NCBI RefSeq assembly: GCF_000017405.1
Contig: NC_009667.1
Span: 1 to 64,000 of the forward strand
Origin: Brucella anthropi ATCC 49188
GTDB lineage: Bacteria > Pseudomonadota > Alphaproteobacteria > Rhizobiales > Rhizobiaceae
Length of the DNA: 64,000 nucleotides
Reading direction: 5' to 3'
Shown one piece after another: positions 1 to 8,554 of the stretch (positions within the stretch are counted from its first letter, which is position 1; each line of letters begins with the position of its first letter). The notes under the pieces were generated by a model, which searched no databases, was not told the origin of the DNA, and was given only the letters and a program-made list of their open reading frames with translations. The position numbers and the translations under genes were made by a program.

Positions 1-6
1 ATCTAA

Positions 7-261
7 GAGCCTGTTCCAAAAAGGATTGAGCGATTTCAGTAGGTTATGATTCAATCGGATTGCTTACATTCGATGGAGATCATGATGGCCTGGACTGCAA
101 CCGCTCGGCAACAATATGGACGACGCAACGCGCGCTATGCAAGCGATTTAACGGATGCGGAATGGACTGTCATCGAACCGATGATGCCTGCACCGAGCCG
201 TCTCGGACGCCCTCGCAAGACGGATTTGCGAGAGGTGGTAAATGCGCTGCTTTATATTGCT
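7..261 (+). mobile_element. IS5-family (IS427-like) insertion sequence remnant, left part only
   Basis: The first 260 bases look like the left part of an IS5-family element. A putative left end (GAGCCTGTTCC...) begins near position 7, directly after CTAA, which fits the YTAR-type target used by this family. The enclosed reading frame encodes a transposase N-terminus. Similarity stops at about 261, where the rpsT leader takes over, so the catalytic part and right end are missing. The exact left boundary is inferred; there is no matching right inverted repeat in view. Confidence 0.6.
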
Positions 262-264
262 TAA
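82..264 (+). pseudogene. Truncated IS5-family transposase (N-terminal fragment)
   Basis: The frame encodes about 60 residues that include YASDLTDAEW, IEPMMPAP and GRPRKTDLREVVNALLYIA, the characteristic N-terminus of IS5/IS427-type transposases (DUF4096-like region). The usual protein is several times longer and carries a DDE domain that is absent here. The frame ends at a TAA formed at the junction with the rpsT leader. In-frame ATGs exist at 46, 82 and 85; 82 or 85 resembles family starts best. It cannot be an active transposase. Confidence 0.75.
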
Positions 265-276
265 AGAGAGGCATTT

Positions 277-543
277 ATGGCCAATACTCCTTCGGCCAAG
301 AAGGCAGTGCGCAAGATCGCTGCCCGCACCGAAATCAACAAGTCCCGCCGTTCGCGCGTTCGTACCTTCGTGCGCAAGCTGGAAGACGCTCTGCTGAGCG
401 GCGACAAGCAGGCTGCAGAAGTCGCATTCAAGGCTGCTGAGCCTGAACTGATGCGCGCTGCTTCCAAGGGCGTGATGCACAAGAATACCGCCTCGCGTAA
501 GGTGTCTCGCCTTGCTCAGCGCGTTAAGGCTCTGAAGGCCTAA
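277..543 (+). CDS. rpsT: 30S ribosomal protein S20
   Basis: This 88-residue, Lys/Arg-rich protein is ribosomal protein S20, which binds 16S rRNA early in 30S assembly. It begins [17 protein letters not shown], has the typical helical basic composition and matches the usual family length. A Shine-Dalgarno sequence AGAGAGG lies just before the ATG. The IS remnant ends about 15 bases upstream, so its native promoter may have been displaced. A strong hairpin terminator follows at 574. In alphaproteobacteria rpsT commonly precedes dnaA, as here. Confidence 0.97.
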
Positions 544-573
544 GCATTCATCCATTTTTATGGAATGTTTTCG

Positions 574-607
574 AAACCCGGCTCATTGTTAGCCGGGTTT
601 TCTTTTT
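574..607 (+). terminator. Rho-independent terminator of rpsT
   Basis: A perfect 10-bp stem (AAACCCGGCT at 574-583 paired with AGCCGGGTTT at 591-600) with a 7-nt loop is followed by TCTTTTTT. It lies 31 bases after the rpsT stop. Confidence 0.9.
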
Positions 608-738
608 TGAGCGTTTCTCAGAACACTGGCATTCTTTCATACCACCCTGAATTGTAGAGATTTTTCAATGCCTAGCTGGAATATTTCAGAGAGCGGTTAA
701 TCTCGCATGAGGCTATTTAAGTAGTATTTTCAAATGGT

Positions 739-926
739 TGTGGATTATTATCCACTGTTATCCACAGGCGGGTTTAGGGACTCGGAAGGGGGTTTGAGTC
801 AAGGAATATTTTTAAATTTATTTTTAGGAAGAACATATCAAGATCACCTAAAAATTGCCCCACGAAAACACATTGAATCCAAAGGTGTTATTTCGCTGGC
901 GTCCGATTCCCTACTTTTGTCGAGTC
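739..926. other. Candidate replication origin / DnaA-binding region upstream of dnaA
   Basis: The 609-1432 stretch has no convincing gene. Within it are a perfect DnaA box TTATCCACA (758-766), one-mismatch boxes TTATCCACT (748-756) and, inverted, TGTGGATTA (739-747), then a 22-nt run of only A and T (805-826). Five GANTC sites (779, 796, 875, 905, 922) fall within 148 bases. GANTC is the CcrM methylation site of alphaproteobacteria and is abundant in the Caulobacter origin. The same boxes could serve only for dnaA autoregulation. In several rhizobia the mapped origin lies near hemE, not dnaA, so the origin call is inference. Confidence 0.5.
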
Positions 927-1432
927 CCCCTGCAAGGGCTTTCAGCAAAAAAATGTGGCTTTCTGAGGCTTGCCCTTTGCTGCGAGGCTTCGCTAAAGTC
1001 AGGGCATAAGAGGGGTGGGCCACCGGCCCGGAGTTAGCATCAAATAGCGAGTTTGTCGGCGTGGGCATCACAGCCCGCGGGTGTTATATTCTGGTCGTAA
1101 GGTCCTGTTCCTCATGGTTGTTTGCTTACCGTTCGTTAACCGGAATGCCGTTTTAGGCATGTCCCCGACAATTGAATGGTTGTGGCGGATTTCTTTCCGG
1201 GCAATCAGCCTCCGGTAAAAGTGTTGTGAGTCGTAAAAAGGTCGCCGGGAAGGAGTATCCGGGTGTTGGTCCTGATGGGACCGTTTGAGTTTGTGTTTGG
1301 CCCAGAGCTGTAGAGCCGGGCTTTATGAGTGAGTACCTACCAGGCCAGACGGATAAAAAATCCGCGGTTCGGACAGGAAAAAATGACAAGCGCCAAAAAA
1401 CGGCGCGTACGAATGTGAAGGCAGGCGAGACG

Positions 1433-3001
1433 ATGGCAATGATGACCGGCAAATCGACGGCAACGATGGGTGATGATGCACATGCGAACCGTATCCATGG
1501 ATCTTCTGCTACCGGAAATGAAAAGAGCCTGGTCGAGTTGAGCGGCAATGCAGGTGACGAGGTTTTCGAGCGCCTTACGGCAAAGCTGAAAGCCCGCGTC
1601 GGCACCGAGATTTATTCCAGCTGGTTCGGTCGTCTGAAGCTCGACGATATCTCCAAGAGCATTGTCCGCCTGTCGGTTCCGACAGCATTTTTGCGCTCCT
1701 GGATCAACAATCACTATTCTGAACTGCTGACCGAGCTGTGGCAGGAAGAAAACCCGCAAATCCTGAAAGTTGAAGTCGTGGTTCGCGGTGTAAGCCGCGT
1801 GGTGCGCAGCGCAGCTCCAGTGGAAGCCTGCGAAGCAGTTGAAACCAAGCCTGCTGTGGCTCCGCGCGAAAAGATGGTGTTTCCCGTTGGACAGTCGCTC
1901 GGTGAGAAGCGCGGTTCTGCAGTCGTTGCAGAATCGGCATCGGGTTCCGTTCTGGGTTCGCCGCTCGACCCGCGCTATACGTTCGACAGCTTTGTCGATG
2001 GCGCATCGAATCGCGTGGCCCTTGCCGCCGCCCGCACCATTGCGGAAGCCGGTTCCAGCGCGGTGCGTTTCAATCCGCTTTTCATCCATGCTTCCGTCGG
2101 CCTCGGCAAGACGCATCTTCTTCAGGCCATTGCCGCGGCAGCGTTGCAGCGTCAGGAAAAGGCCCGCGTTGTCTATCTGACAGCTGAGTATTTCATGTGG
2201 CGCTTTGCCACCGCGATCCGCGACAACAATGCGCTGTCCTTCAAGGAACAGCTGCGCGATATCGACCTTCTCGTCATCGACGACATGCAGTTCCTGCAGG
2301 GCAAGTCGATCCAGCATGAGTTCTGCCACCTCCTGAACACGCTGCTCGACAGCGCCAAGCAGGTCGTTGTCGCTGCTGACCGTGCGCCGTCCGAACTGGA
2401 ATCGCTCGATGTGCGCGTTCGTTCGCGTCTTCAGGGTGGCGTTGCGCTCGAAGTGGCGGCCCCTGATTACGACATGCGTGTCGAGATGCTGCGCCGTCGT
2501 CTCGCCGTCGCGCAGGCAGAAGATTCGAGCCTGAACATTGGTGAAGAGATTCTCTCCCACGTTGCCCGCACGGTCACCGGATCGGGCCGCGAACTGGAAG
2601 GTGCTTTCAACCAGCTTCTGTTCCGTCAGTCCTTCGAGCCGAACATCTCCATCGACCGCGTCGATGAGCTGCTCGGTCATCTGACCCGCGTTGGCGAACC
2701 GAAGCGTATCCGCATCGAGGAAATCCAGCGCATCGTGGCGCGTCACTACAATGTCTCGAAGCAGGACCTGCTGTCGAACCGCCGCACGCGCACCATCGTC
2801 AAGCCGCGTCAGGTGGCAATGTATCTCGCCAAGATGATGACGCCGCGTTCTCTGCCGGAAATCGGCCGCCGCTTCGGCGGACGCGATCATACGACCGTGC
2901 TGCACGCCGTGCGCAAGATCGAAGATCTGGTTGGCGCCGACACCAAGCTGGCGCAGGAACTGGAGCTTCTGAAGCGCCTCATCAACGATCAGGCGGCCTG
3001 A
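1433..3001 (+). CDS. dnaA: Chromosomal replication initiator DnaA
   Basis: DnaA is an AAA+ ATPase that binds DnaA boxes and melts the origin. Domain I ([21 protein letters not shown]...) is followed by a low-complexity linker, then the ATPase with Walker A around GLGKTH (near 2100) and Walker [10 protein letters not shown] (near 2265). The C-terminal DNA-binding domain carries the signature [16 protein letters not shown] near 2875. The frame is open from ATG 1325, but the first 36 codons look non-family and Lys/Thr-rich. ATG 1433 has AGGCGAG upstream and is preferred, giving 522 residues. Upstream DnaA boxes suggest autoregulation. Confidence 0.95.
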   Translation: MAMMTGKSTATMGDDAHANRIHGSSATGNEKSLVELSGNAGDEVFERLTAKLKARVGTEIYSSWFGRLKLDDISKSIVRLSVPTAFLRSWINNHYSELLTELWQEENPQILKVEVVVRGVSRVVRSAAPVEACEAVETKPAVAPREKMVFPVGQSLGEKRGSAVVAESASGSVLGSPLDPRYTFDSFVDGASNRVALAAARTIAEAGSSAVRFNPLFIHASVGLGKTHLLQAIAAAALQRQEKARVVYLTAEYFMWRFATAIRDNNALSFKEQLRDIDLLVIDDMQFLQGKSIQHEFCHLLNTLLDSAKQVVVAADRAPSELESLDVRVRSRLQGGVALEVAAPDYDMRVEMLRRRLAVAQAEDSSLNIGEEILSHVARTVTGSGRELEGAFNQLLFRQSFEPNISIDRVDELLGHLTRVGEPKRIRIEEIQRIVARHYNVSKQDLLSNRRTRTIVKPRQVAMYLAKMMTPRSLPEIGRRFGGRDHTTVLHAVRKIEDLVGADTKLAQELELLKRLINDQAA

Positions 3002-3042
3002 TTACAGTAGCTTCCCCGCTATCAATCGCGGTTATCAACAAA

Positions 3043-3088
3043 AAGCCCGGGCCCTGTCGCTTTCCGACATGGCGCGGGCTTGCTTTTC
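3043..3088 (+). terminator. Probable terminator after dnaA
   Basis: AAGCCCG and CGGGCTT arms enclose an inner imperfect stem (CTGTCG/CGACAT), followed by GCTTTTCTCC. It lies in the dnaA-dnaN spacer. Directly before it, at 3032-3040, is TTATCAACA, a one-mismatch DnaA box. Confidence 0.6.
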
Positions 3089-3207
3089 TCCTTAAAAATC
3101 TGCCACTTTAACGGACCTTCTGGCGCCCCTGGCGCCTTATCGACAGGGGCCGCCTGCCTGCCCGTCAGATGCAGTTGTCCTGTCCCAGCGAGCGAGTGCG
3201 TTTGAAC

Positions 3208-4326
3208 ATGCGTGTTACCCTAGAGCGATCGAACCTTCTCAAATCTCTCAACCACGTCCATCGCGTCGTGGAGCGTCGCAACACGATACCGATTTTGTCG
3301 AACGTGCTTTTGCAGGCTGAGGGCGCAAGTCTCGCACTCAAGGCGACCGACCTTGATCTTGAGGTCAACGAAGCGACAGCCGCCATGGTGGAACAGGCAG
3401 GCGCTACGACGGTTCCGGCACATCTTCTCTATGACATCGTCCGCAAGCTGCCGGATGGCGCTGAAGTCATGCTGTCGACCAATCCGGATGGTGGTTCCAT
3501 TTCGGTCATTTCCGGCAAGTCGTCTTTCCGCCTCCAGTGCCTGCCGCAGTCCGATTTCCCGGAACTGACCGCTGGGGCATTTACCCATTCCTTCCGGATC
3601 GAGGCGCAGGCTCTGAAGCGTCTCATTGACCGCACGCAGTTTGCGATTTCGACGGAAGAAACCCGCTATTACCTCAATGGCATTTTCTTTCACGCCATCG
3701 AAAGCGAGGGTGCCCTGAAGCTGCGCGCTGTCGCGACCGACGGTCACCGTCTGGCGCGCGCCGAGCTGGAAGCACCGTCCGGCACGGAAGGCATGCCGGG
3801 CATCATCATCCCGCGCAAAACGGTTGCCGAACTGCAGAAGCTGGTCGATGTGCCGGATGTGGTCGTTACTGTTGAACTGTCGGACGCCAAGATTCGCTTC
3901 ACGGTTGGATCGGTGGTCCTCACCTCGAAGCTGATCGACGGAACCTTCCCGGATTACCAGCGCGTGATTCCGTCTGGCAACGACAAGAAGCTCACCATCG
4001 GACGCCAGGAATTTGCGGCCTCCGTGGATCGTGTCTCGACCATTTCGAGCGAACGTGGCCGCGCGGTGAAGCTTTCAATCGCCGATGGCCAACTGACGCT
4101 CACCGTCAACAATCCCGATTCCGGCAGTGCAACTGACGAGCTTGCGGCGGACTATGACGCCGATCCGCTCGATATCGGGTTCAACTCGAAATACCTGCTC
4201 GACATTACGAGCCAGCTTTCGGGTTCGGACGCGGTCTTCATGCTGGCCGATGCAGGTTCGCCGACGCTGGTGCGCGACACCGGCGATGAAGACGTATTGT
4301 ACGTCCTGATGCCTATGCGTGTTTAA
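3208..4326 (+). CDS. dnaN: DNA polymerase III sliding clamp, beta subunit
   Basis: The 372-residue protein is the ring-shaped processivity clamp of DNA polymerase III, also used by mismatch repair and the initiator-regulating Hda system. It begins MRVTLERSNLLKSLNHV, the standard family N-terminus, and ends in the conserved VLMPMRV tail. Length matches three clamp domains of roughly 120 residues. The frame is open 13 codons further upstream (ATG 3169), but family alignment favours 3208. It follows dnaA by about 200 bases and precedes recF by 11, the classic dnaA-dnaN-recF arrangement. Confidence 0.97.
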   Translation: MRVTLERSNLLKSLNHVHRVVERRNTIPILSNVLLQAEGASLALKATDLDLEVNEATAAMVEQAGATTVPAHLLYDIVRKLPDGAEVMLSTNPDGGSISVISGKSSFRLQCLPQSDFPELTAGAFTHSFRIEAQALKRLIDRTQFAISTEETRYYLNGIFFHAIESEGALKLRAVATDGHRLARAELEAPSGTEGMPGIIIPRKTVAELQKLVDVPDVVVTVELSDAKIRFTVGSVVLTSKLIDGTFPDYQRVIPSGNDKKLTIGRQEFAASVDRVSTISSERGRAVKLSIADGQLTLTVNNPDSGSATDELAADYDADPLDIGFNSKYLLDITSQLSGSDAVFMLADAGSPTLVRDTGDEDVLYVLMPMRV

Positions 4327-4337
4327 AGAACAGAAAA

Positions 4338-5501
4338 GTGAATACGCCTGAGCCTAATCAAAGCCGCCCGGAACGTGTTTCGATCCGGCGGCTCAAGCTT
4401 GTGAATTTCCGCAATTATGCGGAACTATCACTGCCGCTTGGGCCCGGCCATGTCGTGCTGACTGGCGAAAATGGTTCCGGCAAGACCAATCTGATCGAAG
4501 CAATTTCCTTTCTGTCGCCGGGACGCGGCCTGCGCCGTGCTGCTTATGACGATGTTGCCCGCGCAAATTCGCTTGATGGCTTTGCCATTCATGCCGCGCT
4601 TGACTGTATGATCTATGGCGAAGCTGAAATCGGCACCGGCACAGCAGGCGGCGGCGAGGGGGGGCGCAAGGTACGTATCAACGGGATTGCGGGTTCCGGC
4701 GACGACATGCTCGACTATGCGCGCATCCTTTGGGTGGTGCCGTCGATGGATGGGCTTTTCACCGGAGGCGCTTCTGATCGCCGGCGTTTCCTCGACCGTA
4801 TGGTGCTTGCTATCGATACCGCTCACGGCAAGCGCGTGCTCGATTACGAAAAAGCGATGCGCAGCCGCAACCGCTTGCTGAACGATGGCAGTAATGACGA
4901 CCAATGGCTGGATGCGATCGAAAGCCAGATGGCGGAGCTAGGCACGGCCATTGCTGCTGCGCGCGCCGAAGCCATGCGCCTGATTGCGGCGATGATCGAA
5001 CGGCTGCCTGTCGAAGGACCGTTTCCAAAGGCCGATTGCTTTCTGGAAGGGACATTGGAGCAGAGAATCAATGTCGAGGCGGCGCTTGATCTCGAAGAAG
5101 ACTTTCGCCGTACCCTGCGCGATGGCCGCGCGAGAGACCGGGCGGCAGGCCGCACGCTTGAAGGCCCGCATCGTACCGATCTGATCGTCCAGCACAGACC
5201 CAAATCCATGCCAGCCGCGCTCTGTTCCACGGGCGAACAAAAGGCGCTTTTGATCGGTCTCGTGCTTGCCCATGCCCGACTGACGGCAGAGCTTTCCGGT
5301 ATGGCTCCGATTCTCCTGCTCGATGAAATCGCCGCGCATCTCGATACAGGTCGCCGCGCCGCGCTCTTTGGCATCCTTGATGAGCTTGGCGGACAGGCCT
5401 TCATGACGGGCACGGATCGCGCGCTTTTTGAAGCGCTTGAAGGGGAAGCGCAATTCTTCAATGTCTCTGCCGGTCATCTCACCAGGCTGTCTGACACCTG
5501 A
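4338..5501 (+). CDS. recF: DNA replication and repair protein RecF
   Basis: RecF is an SMC-like ATPase that helps load RecA at gapped or stalled forks. The 387-residue protein shows KLVNFRNYAEL, Walker A GENGSGKTN (residues 43-51), the ABC-type signature region STGEQKALLIGL near 300 and Walker B ILLLDEIAAHLD near 330. Translation starts at GTG 4338, 11 bases after the dnaN stop, suggesting coupled expression. Length is slightly above E. coli RecF, as is common in Rhizobiales. A Gly-rich insert around residues 95-110 is the only oddity. Confidence 0.96.
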   Translation: MNTPEPNQSRPERVSIRRLKLVNFRNYAELSLPLGPGHVVLTGENGSGKTNLIEAISFLSPGRGLRRAAYDDVARANSLDGFAIHAALDCMIYGEAEIGTGTAGGGEGGRKVRINGIAGSGDDMLDYARILWVVPSMDGLFTGGASDRRRFLDRMVLAIDTAHGKRVLDYEKAMRSRNRLLNDGSNDDQWLDAIESQMAELGTAIAAARAEAMRLIAAMIERLPVEGPFPKADCFLEGTLEQRINVEAALDLEEDFRRTLRDGRARDRAAGRTLEGPHRTDLIVQHRPKSMPAALCSTGEQKALLIGLVLAHARLTAELSGMAPILLLDEIAAHLDTGRRAALFGILDELGGQAFMTGTDRALFEALEGEAQFFNVSAGHLTRLSDT

Positions 5502-5573
5502 TCCGAACCGGTTCCATTTTGGGGATCGTGCCGTGAGGCAAAATATCCGCTGACAGCGCCTTGGGAGAGGCAT

Positions 5574-6356
5574 ATGTTCGGGGGTATGAATGCACCATCC
5601 AGACCATTTTCGTCCGAAGAACTTGAACGCTATGCGCGCCATATCGTGCTGCCAGAAATCGGCGGTCCGGGCCAGCAGAAGCTGAAGGCCGCGCGCGTGC
5701 TGATCGTTGGCGCAGGCGGTCTTGGCGCGCCTGTGCTGCAATATCTGGCAGCTGCCGGTGTCGGCACGCTCGGCATTGTCGATGACGACACTGTTTCGCT
5801 ATCGAACCTGCAACGGCAGGTCATTCACGATACGGAAAGTGTGGGCCAGCCAAAGGTGGAAAGCGCGCTTGCCACCATTGCCCGGATCAATCCACATGTG
5901 AAGGTCGAGGGACACCAGCTTCGCCTCGATGCGGACAACGTCGAAACGTTGATCGGCAATTATGACGTCCTGGTGGATGGCTCGGACAATTTCACCACGC
6001 GTTATATTCTGGCCGATGCTGCTGCCAGGGTGGAAAAACCGCTCGTGACGGGCGCCATGGGTCGTTTTGATGGCACGGTCACCGTGCTGATGCCTTATAC
6101 GACCGGGCCGGATGGTACGCAGAACCCATCTTATCGCGATCTCTTTCCAGAAGCGCCGCCACCCGGAACGGTGCCAACCTGTGCCGAAGCCGGTGTGCTT
6201 GGCGTCCTGCCGGGTGTGATCGGCAGCCTGCAGGTAATGGAAGTCATCAAGCTCATCACCGGTATCGGCGAACCCTTGGTGGGCCGTCTGCTGCTCTACA
6301 ATGCCTTGAATGTCCGCTTCGAAACCATTCGTTATAAGGCACGCAAACCGAAATGA
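5574..6356 (+). CDS. moeB: MoeB/ThiF/HesA-family adenylyltransferase
   Basis: This E1-like protein would adenylate the C-terminus of a sulfur-carrier protein such as MoaD or ThiS. It has the nucleotide loop GAGGLG (residues 47-52), the acidic pair after GIVDDDTVSLSNLQRQ, and the catalytic-type cysteine in VPTCAEAG (Cys203). The two CxxC zinc pairs of E. coli MoeB are not present: the equivalent of PCYRCLF reads PSYRDLF. ATG 5574 has GGGAGAGG seven bases upstream; ATG 5586 is an alternative. The next gene overlaps by 4 bases. The specific acceptor (Mo cofactor or thiamine) cannot be told from sequence. Confidence 0.85.
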   Translation: MFGGMNAPSRPFSSEELERYARHIVLPEIGGPGQQKLKAARVLIVGAGGLGAPVLQYLAAAGVGTLGIVDDDTVSLSNLQRQVIHDTESVGQPKVESALATIARINPHVKVEGHQLRLDADNVETLIGNYDVLVDGSDNFTTRYILADAAARVEKPLVTGAMGRFDGTVTVLMPYTTGPDGTQNPSYRDLFPEAPPPGTVPTCAEAGVLGVLPGVIGSLQVMEVIKLITGIGEPLVGRLLLYNALNVRFETIRYKARKPK

Positions 6357-6853
6357 CGGCTCTGCGTGTCGAGGCTATTGGCGAGAATTTCGGGCAGTGG
6401 GAAGAACTGCTCGGCATGATCCGCGACAGCTTCGCCTATATGGACGGCGTGATCGATCCGCCCTCATCGGCAGGTTTGCTGACGGCGGAAAATCTGCGGC
6501 AGAAGGCACAGGAAGAAACCGGTTTTGCGGCCTTTCTGGATGACAGACTTGTCGGCTGTGTCTTCATACGGGAAAAGGCCGAGGGCTTTTATCTCGGCAA
6601 ACTTGCCGTCGCACCCGCCTTTGAGGGAAGAGGCATTGGGCGATTGCTAATGCAAAAGGCGGAAGATGTTGCGGTTGCAAAAGACAAACCATCAATTGAG
6701 TTGCAGGTGCGTATCGAGCTTACGCGCAATCGGGCGGTGTTTGAAAAGCTTGGATATCGCAAGATCGCGGAGACCGCGCATCCAGGCTATAGCCGCCCCA
6801 CATCCATAACCATGCGCAAGGAGATCACGCGTGGCACTGACATTAACGCATGA
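6353..6853 (+). CDS. GNAT-family N-acetyltransferase
   Basis: A 166-residue GNAT-fold acetyltransferase: the acetyl-CoA-binding motif A is LGKLAVAPAFEGRGIGRLLMQKAE (the R/Q-x-x-G-x-G/A loop reads FEGRGIG), followed by the typical LQVRIELTRNRAVFEKLGY region. The substrate is unknown. It overlaps the moeB-like gene through ATGA and overlaps the start of the aconitase X gene by 23 bases, so the three are probably one transcript. Confidence 0.88.
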   Translation: MTALRVEAIGENFGQWEELLGMIRDSFAYMDGVIDPPSSAGLLTAENLRQKAQEETGFAAFLDDRLVGCVFIREKAEGFYLGKLAVAPAFEGRGIGRLLMQKAEDVAVAKDKPSIELQVRIELTRNRAVFEKLGYRKIAETAHPGYSRPTSITMRKEITRGTDINA

Positions 6854-8090
6854 AGAACGGTCGATAGCCGCAGGCGATCTGGGGGAGGGCGCTGCGATGG
6901 CCATGCGCATTGTGGCTGATACCGCGAGGCTGATGGGTGCGCCGCGTCTTATTCCAGTTGCATCGGCACATATTGACGGTGCGCTTTATCACGGCGATAG
7001 CGGAACGCTTTTCGCAGAAAAGCTAGTTGAGGGTGGTGCAAAGGTCAAAGTCCGCTCGACGCTCAATGTCGGCTCTATCGATCTGACGGGTTGCTCGCGT
7101 AATCTTTTGCCGGCTCACGAAGCTGATATGGCCAAGCGCATGATGCGCGCCTATATCAAGCTTGGCTGCGAGCCGACCTGGACCTGCGCTCCGTATCAGG
7201 CGGGACACAGGCCAGCAAAGGGCACAGATGTCGCCTGGGGTGAATCCAATGCAGTCGTGTTCTGTAATTCAGTTCTGGGTGCGCGTACCAATCGTTATGG
7301 CGATTTCCTCGATATTGCCTGTGCTATTGCTGGCCGCGCGCCCGATTATGGTCTGCATCGCAGCGAAAACCGTCGCGCTACGGTGGTGATCGATATTTCA
7401 GGGCTGGACCCGGCGTTCCTGTCTTCGGAAGTGGCCTGGCCCATTCTCGGCAATCTGTTTGGTCGCAGTGTTGGCACGAATATCGGTGTCGTTGCAGGCA
7501 GTCCCGTCCATCCCGATGAAGACGATCTCAAAGCTTTCGGCGCGGCATCGGCATCGGTTGGAGCAGTCGGTCTATTCCATGTTGCTGGTGTCACGCCCGA
7601 AGCGCCCGATCTTGAAACGGCTTTGCAGCACCAGAAGCCGGAAGGCGTCATCCGCGTCACACGAGAAATGATCGAGGCGACGCGCAAGCGTCTTTCGACA
7701 GTCGAGCAGGTCGATCATATCGATGCGGTTGCCATTGGCAGTCCGCATCTTTCGAGAACCGAATTCGACCGTCTGGAGCGCGCCATAGCGGAACGCAAGC
7801 TCGCGGTGCCGCTTTATGCCTGCACGGGCCGTCATGCACTGGTTGAGCTGGAGAAAGACGGACGCAGGCAGGCGCTTGAAAAAGCAGGCGTCGTGATTGT
7901 CGCCGACACATGCGTGGTTGTTACACCAATTTTGCCAGCTAAGGATGATGCCATCCTTATGACGAATTCCGGCAAGTTCGCGCATTATGCACCTGGCAAC
8001 ACCGGCTATGGCGTGCTTTACGGTTCGTTGGAAGAATGCGTGGAAAGCGCGGTTGCGGGCAGGCCGGTTTTCGGGAGGCAGGCGGCATGA
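6831..8090 (+). CDS. Aconitase X (AcnX) catalytic large subunit, DUF521
   Basis: The 419-residue protein matches the aconitase X catalytic family (DUF521), Fe-S dehydratases. Bacterial members have been shown to be cis-3-hydroxy-L-proline dehydratases, and archaeal ones phosphomevalonate dehydratases. Conserved cysteine contexts are visible (DLTGCSRN, CEPTWTCAPYQ, VFCNSVLGARTNRYGD, ADTCVVVTP). GTG 6831 is preceded by AAGGAG at good spacing. The small swivel subunit follows with a 4-base overlap, so this is the two-polypeptide form. Hydroxyproline dehydration is an inference from family; no proline-racemase-like or reductase partner is adjacent. Confidence 0.88.
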   Translation: MALTLTHEERSIAAGDLGEGAAMAMRIVADTARLMGAPRLIPVASAHIDGALYHGDSGTLFAEKLVEGGAKVKVRSTLNVGSIDLTGCSRNLLPAHEADMAKRMMRAYIKLGCEPTWTCAPYQAGHRPAKGTDVAWGESNAVVFCNSVLGARTNRYGDFLDIACAIAGRAPDYGLHRSENRRATVVIDISGLDPAFLSSEVAWPILGNLFGRSVGTNIGVVAGSPVHPDEDDLKAFGAASASVGAVGLFHVAGVTPEAPDLETALQHQKPEGVIRVTREMIEATRKRLSTVEQVDHIDAVAIGSPHLSRTEFDRLERAIAERKLAVPLYACTGRHALVELEKDGRRQALEKAGVVIVADTCVVVTPILPAKDDAILMTNSGKFAHYAPGNTGYGVLYGSLEECVESAVAGRPVFGRQAA

Positions 8091-8554
8091 GCATCGGGGA
8101 AAGCACTGTACTCGTTGCAGGAAAAGGGGCAGATGCTGAGGCGCTGGTTCTCTCCGCGCCGATTAGCTTCTGGGGCGGTGTCGATCCGAAGAGCGGGCGG
8201 ATTGCCGATGTGCGCCATCCGGAACATGGGCGGAGCATCGCCGGGCGTGTGTTGTGCCTGCCCGGAACCATCGGCTCGTCATCCGCAGCAGCCGTTCTTC
8301 TGGAGCTGGTCCATAGTGGTCATGCGCCTGCGGCCATTGTCCTGCATGAACCGGATGCGATCCTGCTCCTTGGCCTCATCGTGGCTCGTGAAATGGGGCA
8401 TGACGTGCCTATCGCCATTGAACTTGACCGCGAGGCGCAAAAGCAACTCGCCGGCCATCGGGTGGCGGTCGGCGAGGATGGGGCAATCGGGATGCGCGTA
8501 AAAACAAATGATTGGAGCGCCGATCTGATCCAATCAGATCGAAACGCGCTCTAG
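8087..8554 (+). CDS. Aconitase X swivel-domain small subunit, DUF126
   Basis: A 155-residue partner of the upstream AcnX subunit. It carries the swivel-domain features ISFWGGVDPKSGRIADVRHPEHG and the LPGTIGSSSAAAVLLEL loop typical of DUF126. ATG 8087 overlaps the upstream stop (ATGA) and has GGGAGGC in front; the frame is open further upstream but only inside the large-subunit gene. Its stop TAG lies in a CTAG palindrome that also provides the stop codon of the converging ghrA-like gene. Confidence 0.9.
   Translation: MSIGESTVLVAGKGADAEALVLSAPISFWGGVDPKSGRIADVRHPEHGRSIAGRVLCLPGTIGSSSAAAVLLELVHSGHAPAAIVLHEPDAILLLGLIVAREMGHDVPIAIELDREAQKQLAGHRVAVGEDGAIGMRVKTNDWSADLIQSDRNAL

Noticed and set aside
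734..1009. Reading frame of 91 codons upstream of dnaA
   Set aside because: Starts inside the DnaA boxes, has no ribosome-binding site and no family-like sequence; the region is better explained as regulatory DNA.
1337..2905. 522-codon minus-strand frame
   Set aside because: Mirror of dnaA codon bias; the plus strand encodes an unmistakable DnaA.
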